A DNA stretch of 8,868 bases from contig JBPBPY010000380.1 in assembly GCA_050954505.1 (NCBI GenBank), positions 1-8,868 on the forward strand, in the 5' to 3' direction. The position numbers and the translations under genes were made by a program. The notes under the pieces are model-generated. The model saw only the letters and a list, made by a program, of their open reading frames with translations. It ran no database searches and was not told the origin of the DNA. This DNA is from JAQGMO01 sp050954505 (GTDB taxonomy: Bacteria; Pseudomonadota; Gammaproteobacteria; Burkholderiales; Burkholderiaceae_D). This document shows, in pieces, positions 5,261 through 8,868 of the stretch (position 1 is the first letter of the stretch; each line of letters starts with the position of its first letter).

Positions 5261-6418
5261 ATGCAGTCCAACTTCAGAAAAATCCCCGTGGCGAGTGCAA
5301 TTGCGTGGGCTTTGGCGCTGGTGGGATCGGCCCATGCACAAGAAATGGTTGTCAAGATCGGCCACGTTGCGCCGATGTCCGGCGGTCAGGCTCACTACGG
5401 CCGTGACAATGCCAATGGCGCCATCCTGGCAGTTGAAGACTTGAACGCCAAGGGCTTCATGATCGACGGCAAGAAGGTCAAATTTGAATTGCTCGCAGAA
5501 GATGATGCGGCTGATCCAAAGCAAGGTGCAGCTGTTGCACAGAAACTGGTTGATGCAAAGGTTAATGGCGTTATCGGCCATTTGAATTCGGGCACCACCA
5601 TCCCAGCTTCGAAAATTTATAACGATGCTGGCATCCCACAAATTTCACCATCGGCAACCAATCCTAAATACACGGAACAAGGTTTCAAGACCGCATTCCG
5701 CGTTGTTGCCAATGACAACCAATTGGGCGGCACGCTGGGTCGTTACGCTGTCGATCAATTGAAGGGCAAGTCGATTGCCGTCATCGATGACCGCACGGCA
5801 TATGGCCAAGGTGTTGCCGAGCAGTTCGCCAAGGGCGCCAAGGCAAAATCGTCATCGGTCACCATCAACCAGCAGTACACCACCGACAAGGCAACCGACT
5901 TCAACGCCATTCTGACCTCGATCAAGGCCAAGAAGCCAACCATCGTGTTCTTCGGTGGTATGGATAACGTCGCAGGTCCAATGATGCGCCAGATGAAACA
6001 ACTCGGTATCGATGCCAAGTTCATGGGTGGCGATGGCCTGTGTACCGCTGAACTGGCCAAGCTGGCCGGCGATGGCATGAGCGACGACCAGGTGGTTTGC
6101 GCCGAGGCAGGTGGTGTGACCGGCGCTGCAAAGGAAAAGGCCATGGCCGATTTCTATGCACGCTACAAGACCCGCTTCAACCTCGATGTGCAGATCTATG
6201 CACCATACGTCTACGATGCTGTCATGACGATGGCCAAGTCGATGCAGGAAGCCAAGTCGGCCGAGCCGGCAAAGTACCTGCCATACCTGGCCAAGGTCAA
6301 GTATGAAGGCGTGACCGGCCCGATCCAGTTCGACGCCAAGGGCGATATCAAGGACGGTTCCTTGACCCTGTACACCTACAAGGGCGGCAAGAAGGAAAAG
6401 ATCGCTGTCGTAAAGTAA
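5261..6418 (+). CDS. Branched-chain amino acid ABC transporter substrate-binding protein (LivJ/LivK/BraC family)
   Basis: This 385-residue periplasmic protein captures amino acids, probably leucine, isoleucine, valine or a related ligand, and delivers them to a Liv-type ABC permease. Residues 1-26 are a signal peptide cleaved after AHA. The mature part shows the type I periplasmic-binding fold: VKIGHVAPMSGGQAHYGRD at the start, the ligand-loop region HLNSGTTIPASKIYNDAGI (107-125) followed by SPSATNP, then DDRTAYGQG (176-184). There are two cysteines, 261 and 280, that could form a disulfide. ATG 5261 is preceded by AGGAG; an in-frame start at 5216 would destroy the signal peptide. No permease or ATPase gene is adjacent, so the partner transporter is encoded elsewhere. 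Proline codons are mainly CCA (8 of 13), unlike neighbouring genes, consistent with strong expression. The divergent Lrp-type gene may control it. Confidence 0.93.
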   Translation: MQSNFRKIPVASAIAWALALVGSAHAQEMVVKIGHVAPMSGGQAHYGRDNANGAILAVEDLNAKGFMIDGKKVKFELLAEDDAADPKQGAAVAQKLVDAKVNGVIGHLNSGTTIPASKIYNDAGIPQISPSATNPKYTEQGFKTAFRVVANDNQLGGTLGRYAVDQLKGKSIAVIDDRTAYGQGVAEQFAKGAKAKSSSVTINQQYTTDKATDFNAILTSIKAKKPTIVFFGGMDNVAGPMMRQMKQLGIDAKFMGGDGLCTAELAKLAGDGMSDDQVVCAEAGGVTGAAKEKAMADFYARYKTRFNLDVQIYAPYVYDAVMTMAKSMQEAKSAEPAKYLPYLAKVKYEGVTGPIQFDAKGDIKDGSLTLYTYKGGKKEKIAVVK

Positions 6419-6476
6419 AACCATACGCCGCAAGGCATTTGGGGTTGCGGAGCTCTTGCCTCGCCGCTTCAATTTC

Positions 6477-6512
6477 AAAATGCCGTCCAAGTAAATTGGA
6501 CGGCATTTTTTT
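6477..6512 (+). terminator. Strong Rho-independent terminator of the binding-protein gene
   Basis: AAAATGCCGTCCAA (6477-6490) and TTGGACGGCATTTT (6496-6509) are perfect inverted copies around a five-base loop GTAAA, followed by a T-run that extends to 6512. A second small hairpin, CCGCAA (6428-6433) with TTGCGG (6445-6450), lies between the stop codon and this terminator. Confidence 0.93.
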
Positions 6513-6733
6513 CGTTTTTAAATCGAGTTCTCCAAATGAGGTCTTCGATATGACAGCATCATGATGCTTCCATATGAAATTCCTTGAATGAAGTCGACTG
6601 GATCGAATTCTTGAACGTGAAAATCCGAACCCGATGCAAACGCACCACCGTGCCATCTTTGCAGTGCTTGACACCCAAGTTGAGGTAAAATTGCTAAATT
6701 GAAATTAAAGTCCTGAATGCAATAGTTGACTTA
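6513..6733. other. A/T-rich gap between the terminator and the small membrane ORF
   Basis: I see no credible gene here. It holds an interrupted palindrome at 6548-6575 (listed separately) and a perfect TTGACA at 6668-6673. The TTGACA has no convincing -10 box at 16-18 bases; TAAATT at 6695-6700 is 21 bases away. The stretch is the presumed control region for the two coupled ORFs that follow. Confidence 0.4.
6548..6575. promoter_or_regulatory. Operator-like 28-bp interrupted palindrome
   Basis: The centre AGCATCATGATGCT (6555-6568) is a perfect 14-bp palindrome. After a two-base mismatch on each side, ATATG (6548-6552) is matched by CATAT (6571-6575). Twelve of fourteen positions per half are symmetric, with no loop and no T-run, which suits a dimeric DNA-binding protein rather than a terminator. 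It lies about 160 bases before the next ORF on the + strand. The regulator is unknown. Confidence 0.5.
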
Positions 6734-6814
6734 ATGCATACGGAAATGGAACCAATTCCGATTGCCGTACCACTACTGATCTGGTTGATTATCTTTTTAA
6801 TAACTGGTGCCTGA
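6734..6814 (+). CDS. Putative 26-residue single-span membrane peptide
   Basis: ATG at 6734 opens a 26-codon frame ending in TGA at 6812-6814. After a short polar start (MHTEMEPIP) the remainder is almost wholly hydrophobic (residues 8-26, including PLLIWLIIFLITGA), long enough for one membrane span. The stop codon shares a base with the ATG of the next gene, an overlap typical of translational coupling. There is no clear Shine-Dalgarno sequence before 6734; a second in-frame ATG at 6746 is possible. I do not recognise it in any family. It may be a real small protein, a leader peptide that opens translation of the next gene, or a chance reading frame. The overlap and hydrophobicity favour one of the first two. 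Confidence 0.4.
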   Translation: MHTEMEPIPIAVPLLIWLIIFLITGA

Positions 6815-7215
6815 TGACTTCTATTCGCCGTACTCTCAGTAGCGAGGCAAACTATTTTTCTACCGAACAGAAGAATGGCATCAAGCCGGCTGCGGCGTCC
6901 ATCAGTACGGCTGACAGCAAGCCAGTCCAACGTCCAGCATTGCCCAGGCGACAATCGACCATTGAATTGATGATGCGAGGCAAGCAAACTATGCCTGCGT
7001 TGGTGACACAAGATGCCGCCGACCTGCGATTTGAATTGCGCGGCATCCTGACCGGCGGTGACTACAACCATGCCACCTTCAACCAGAAATTGAACGGGCT
7101 TTCCGGCAAGCAGCTTGAAGAGCCGGAACAGGACGGCACCACCGTTTTGTCGGTTGCCATGCAGCTGGGAAATGCACAGGCCATTGGCTTGATCAGGGCC
7201 AAGCTGCGAAGCTGA
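6814..7215 (+). CDS. Hypothetical protein with a C-terminal ankyrin-like segment
   Basis: This 133-residue protein is not recognised. The first 60 residues are polar, rich in Ser, Thr, Arg and Lys, and probably unstructured (STADSKPVQRPALPRRQ). Residues 66-104 look helical (DAADLRFELRGIL, NQKLNGLSGKQLEE). Residues 107-130, DGTTVLSVAMQLGNAQAIGL onward, resemble one ankyrin repeat of the DGxTPLHxAAxxGNxxxxxxLL type, so the fold may be a partial or degenerate ankyrin stack. There is no signal peptide or membrane span. No good Shine-Dalgarno sequence precedes the ATG, but the stop of the 26-codon ORF overlaps it, so translation may be coupled. It is convergent with a cytochrome c gene, 31 bases away. 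A protein-binding or secreted-effector role is possible but unsupported by more than layout. Confidence 0.65.
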   Translation: MTSIRRTLSSEANYFSTEQKNGIKPAAASISTADSKPVQRPALPRRQSTIELMMRGKQTMPALVTQDAADLRFELRGILTGGDYNHATFNQKLNGLSGKQLEEPEQDGTTVLSVAMQLGNAQAIGLIRAKLRS

Positions 7216-7233
7216 GCGCCGCCAGGGTGGCGC
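7216..7233. terminator. Short GC hairpin between convergent genes
   Basis: GCGCC (7216-7220) pairs with GGCGC (7229-7233), extendable by a G-U and a G-C pair. It begins on the base after the stop codon of the 133-residue ORF and fills the 31-base convergent gap. No T-run follows on the + strand, so termination is only suggested by position. Confidence 0.3.
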
Positions 7234-7246
7234 AGCCCGCAAGCAG

Positions 7247-7570
7247 CTATTTCAAACCCAGCACCCACTTGACCAATACATGCGCCTCGGCCTCGCTGAC
7301 CTGCGCATTGCCGGGCATGGGTACCGGCCCCCAGGTATCCCGGCTGCCGTGCATGACCTTCTTCACCAGCTTTTCTTCGGCATCGTTCTGGCCTGCATAA
7401 CGCGCGGCCACGTCCTTGAACGCGGGCCCGACCACCTTGTGGCTCACCGTGTGACAAGCCAGGCAATTCCTGGCTTTCGCCAACTCCGGATTGGCCAGCG
7501 CTGCGCCACTGAGCGCGCAGCTAGCCAGCAGCAAGCCAGCCTGCCCAATCAACGCTAACTTTTTCTTCAT
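7247..7570 (-). CDS. Small periplasmic class I c-type cytochrome
   Basis: This 107-residue protein is of the cytochrome c-551 / c5 size class. Residues 1-26 are a signal peptide (MKKK, hydrophobic core, cleavage after ALA). The mature domain carries one haem-binding motif CLACH (36-40), the following HKVVGPAFKDVA segment typical of class I cytochromes, and a methionine ligand in PVPMPGN (Met85). It should be matured by the Ccm system and carry electrons in the periplasm between respiratory complexes; the partners cannot be told from the neighbourhood. ATG 7570 is preferred over an in-frame ATG at 7585 because GGAAAG precedes it and the basic MKKK start fits a signal peptide. The stretch LASC (15-18) resembles a lipobox, so lipid anchoring is a less likely alternative. 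Confidence 0.9.
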   Translation of the reverse strand: MKKKLALIGQAGLLLASCALSGAALANPELAKARNCLACHTVSHKVVGPAFKDVAARYAGQNDAEEKLVKKVMHGSRDTWGPVPMPGNAQVSEAEAHVLVKWVLGLK

Positions 7571-7606
7571 GCTTTCCACTCTCATGCTGGCAGGATGCCA
7601 TCTGGA

Positions 7607-7637
7607 ATTCTATCGGACTTCCTGGCGCCAGCGGCAA
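7607..7637 (-). promoter_or_regulatory. Candidate promoter of the cytochrome c gene
   Basis: On the minus strand TTGCCG (7637-7632) and TAGAAT (7612-7607) are separated by 19 bases, giving a predicted leader of about 30 bases. The spacer contains the 10-bp palindrome CTGGCGCCAG (7622-7631). The spacing is longer than ideal, so this is tentative. Confidence 0.3.
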
Positions 7638-7674
7638 AATCCAGAACCAGGGTTGTTGTTTCAAAGCGGAAATT

Positions 7675-7692
7675 AACATGCACTGGCATGTT
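7675..7692. promoter_or_regulatory. 18-bp dyad just upstream of the Trp-rich gene promoter
   Basis: AACATGC (7675-7681) and GCATGTT (7686-7692) are exact inverted copies around ACTG. The dyad ends five bases before the -35 box at 7698 and lies between two divergent genes, a usual place for an activator or shared regulator to bind. It is seen in sequence; the protein is unknown. Confidence 0.4.
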
Positions 7693-7697
7693 GGCGG

Positions 7698-7726
7698 TTG
7701 ACCGTTACACACATTAACAATATGCT
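7698..7726 (+). promoter_or_regulatory. Sigma-70 promoter for the small Trp-rich protein
   Basis: TTGACC (7698-7703) and TATGCT (7721-7726) are separated by exactly 17 bases. A start near 7733 would leave a leader of only about eleven bases, touching the Shine-Dalgarno sequence AAAGGAG (7732-7738). The boxes and spacing are good; the short leader is the reservation. Confidence 0.5.
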
Positions 7727-7743
7727 CGGGTAAAGGAGTCATC

Positions 7744-7971
7744 ATGCCACTGATCATTATTATTGTTGCATTCATCGCATTGAAGTATTTCGAGATCGGA
7801 CCGTTCGCCAATCTGTCCTGGTGGTGGGCGGCTGGACTGTTCGCCCTGGCCTACATCTGGTTCGAATTCGGCGAAAAAATCTTCGGACTCGATACCCGCA
7901 AGGCCGACGATGAAACCGAGAAGATGCGCAAGGACCGTGTCAGCAAGGAGTTCAAGAAACTGCGCAAATGA
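7744..7971 (+). CDS. Small Trp-rich membrane protein (TIGR04438-like)
   Basis: This 75-residue protein matches the small Trp-rich family I know from Burkholderiales. A hydrophobic N-terminal segment (PLIIIIVAFIAL, residues 2-13) is followed by the conserved KYFEIGPFANLSWWW motif (14-28), a second hydrophobic span (29-44), EKIFGLD (44-50), and a highly charged helical tail (51-75, rich in Lys, Arg, Glu and Asp). It is predicted to sit in the inner membrane as a hairpin or single span with a cytoplasmic tail. The function is unknown. AAAGGAG at 7732-7738 supports ATG 7744. It is divergent from the cytochrome c gene and upstream of lgt, but has its own promoter. The family assignment is confident; the role is not. 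Confidence 0.88.
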   Translation: MPLIIIIVAFIALKYFEIGPFANLSWWWAAGLFALAYIWFEFGEKIFGLDTRKADDETEKMRKDRVSKEFKKLRK

Positions 7972-8008
7972 CGCTGCCGTGCGCCACAGCCTTCCACGGC
8001 AGGCAGCG
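7972..8008 (+). terminator. Candidate stem-loop after the Trp-rich gene
   Basis: CTGCCGTG (7974-7981) pairs perfectly with CACGGCAG (7995-8002); alternatively CGCTGCC (7972-7978) pairs with GGCAGCG (8002-8008). The structure starts at the base after the stop codon. Only a short CTTT tract follows further on, so it is a weak factor-independent terminator candidate. Confidence 0.35.
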
Positions 8009-8041
8009 CAACCCCCTTTCGTTCGGCAGACATGCGCAGCA

Positions 8042-8053
8042 GTGCTGCAGCAC
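8042..8053. repeat. 12-bp palindrome upstream of lgt
   Basis: GTGCTGCAGCAC is a perfect 12-bp palindrome about 80 bases before lgt. A -10-like TAAAAT lies at 8075-8080, but no matching -35 box is visible. The leader then contains a short TGATC tandem (8104-8116). Confidence 0.3.
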
Positions 8054-8131
8054 AGTGAAACCGGCGCAACACGCTAAAATATGCGCGCCCGGTCAATCCT
8101 GACCTGATCTGATCTGAACGAAAGACTCGTG

Positions 8132-8868
8132 ATGCTGATTCACCCGATGCCTGACCCGATCGCTTTCTCGCTCGGCCCGCTGGCGGTACGCTGGTATGGA
8201 TTGATGTACCTGCTGGCCTTTACCCAGTTCATCATGCTTGGCCGCGTGCGCATTCGCCAGCCGCATATTGCTGCAGCGGGATGGCGGCGCGAAGACCTCG
8301 ATGACATGCTGCTGTATGGCGTGCTCGGTGTGGTGCTTGGCGGGCGCCTTGGCGAAGTGCTGTTCTACAATCCCGCTTATTATTTTTCCCATCCGCTGGA
8401 AATCTTTGCGGTCTGGAAAGGCGGCATGTCGTTCCATGGCGGTTTTCTTGGTGTGCTGTTTGCCATGTGGCTGTGGGGCCGCAAGACCGGTCACCGGCTG
8501 ATGCAGGTCATGGATTTCATCGCTCCGCTGGTGCCGCTGGGTTATGCCTTTGGCCGCATTGGCAACTTCATCAATGCAGAGCTTCCCGGCCGCATCGCCA
8601 GTGCCGACCTGCCGTGGGCCATGATTTGGCCCAACGTCGACAACCTGCCACGCCATCCCTCGCCGATCTACCAAGCGCTGGTGGATGGCGTGCTGCTGTT
8701 CGTCGTGCTGTGGCTGTATGCGCGCAAGCCGCGCCCGTATCTGGCAGTCTCCGGCCTGTTCGCCCTGGGCTATGGCACGGCCCGTTTCTTTACCGAGTAC
8801 TTCCGCATTCCCGACTATGAAGTGCACTTGGGCGGCTGGACCATTTCGGCGGGCCAGATGCTGTCGTT
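8132..8868 (+). CDS. lgt: Phosphatidylglycerol-prolipoprotein diacylglyceryl transferase, 3' truncated by the window
   Basis: At least 245 codons are visible; the frame is still open at the right edge. The enzyme is an inner-membrane protein that transfers diacylglycerol from phosphatidylglycerol to the lipobox cysteine of prolipoproteins, the first step of lipoprotein maturation. It aligns along its length with E. coli Lgt: SLGPLAVRWYGLMYLLAF (13-30), GGRLGEVLFYN (70-80), WKGGMSFHGG (95-104, with the essential His102), the Lgt signature GRIGNFINAE (141-150, Arg142), LPRHPSPIYQ (172-181), RKPRP, and FTEYFRIPD (Arg225, matching E. coli Arg239). The loop before LPRHPS is shorter than in E. coli. 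ATG 8132 is directly preceded by an in-frame GTG (8129); the Shine-Dalgarno sequence is weak either way. The protein ends in the expected GQMLS region, so only the last membrane helix is missing. Confidence 0.95.
   Translation, partial: MLIHPMPDPIAFSLGPLAVRWYGLMYLLAFTQFIMLGRVRIRQPHIAAAGWRREDLDDMLLYGVLGVVLGGRLGEVLFYNPAYYFSHPLEIFAVWKGGMSFHGGFLGVLFAMWLWGRKTGHRLMQVMDFIAPLVPLGYAFGRIGNFINAELPGRIASADLPWAMIWPNVDNLPRHPSPIYQALVDGVLLFVVLWLYARKPRPYLAVSGLFALGYGTARFFTEYFRIPDYEVHLGGWTISAGQMLS

Noticed and set aside
6348..6674. 108-codon minus-strand frame
   Set aside because: It runs through the strong terminator and into the binding-protein gene; its composition is not protein-like.
6668..6700. Promoter with TTGACA at 6668
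   Set aside because: The -35 is perfect, but no acceptable -10 lies 16-18 bases downstream; kept only as a note in the gap entry.
8104..8116. TGATC tandem repeat before lgt
   Set aside because: Fewer than three copies of a 5-base unit; too short to separate from chance.
8093..8827. 244-codon open frame on the minus strand
   Set aside because: It is antisense to lgt, whose catalytic motifs are all present on the + strand.

Overview
This window looks like a piece of a betaproteobacterial chromosome, order Burkholderiales and most likely Oxalobacteraceae or a close relative. The coding DNA is GC-rich with G/C-ending codons. The 75-residue Trp-rich membrane protein at 7744-7971 matches a small family I know mainly from Burkholderiales, and the DUF2486-like gene after holC points the same way. 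I see no rRNA, tRNA, CRISPR array, transposase or phage gene. This is mostly ordinary core chromosome, and the genus call is an inference.

Left block (1-2496, all + strand): the 3' end of prlC (oligopeptidase A), an exported DUF4124-glutaredoxin-like protein with a CSPC motif, holC (DNA polymerase III chi), and a Pro/Ala/Ser-rich DUF2486-like protein. Gaps are only 23-69 bases, so the block reads as one transcription unit, possibly ending at a weak terminator near 2482-2515.

Middle block (2497-6512): dadA (D-amino acid dehydrogenase, +) is convergent with an Lrp/AsnC-family regulator (-). That regulator is divergent from a branched-chain-amino-acid-type periplasmic binding protein (+) closed by a textbook terminator. 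A plausible reading is a local amino-acid regulon: the Lrp-type protein would sense an amino acid and control dadA, the binding protein, or both. The intergenic stretches are rich in structure: a leader hairpin before dadA, 12-bp degenerate tandem repeats running over the dadA stop codon, several perfect inverted repeats between dadA and the regulator, and helically phased A/T-rich direct repeats in the divergent region.

Right block (6513-8868): an A/T-rich gap holds an operator-like interrupted palindrome. It is followed by a 26-codon hydrophobic ORF whose stop overlaps the start of an unrecognised 133-residue protein with one ankyrin-like segment. Next come a small periplasmic class I cytochrome c (-), the small Trp-rich membrane protein (+) with a well-spaced sigma-70 promoter and an adjacent dyad, and lgt (prolipoprotein diacylglyceryl transferase, +), which runs off the right edge. 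The best candidate for something undescribed is the small membrane ORF / ankyrin-like pair at 6734-7215 with its upstream palindrome. The evidence for it is sequence pattern only.
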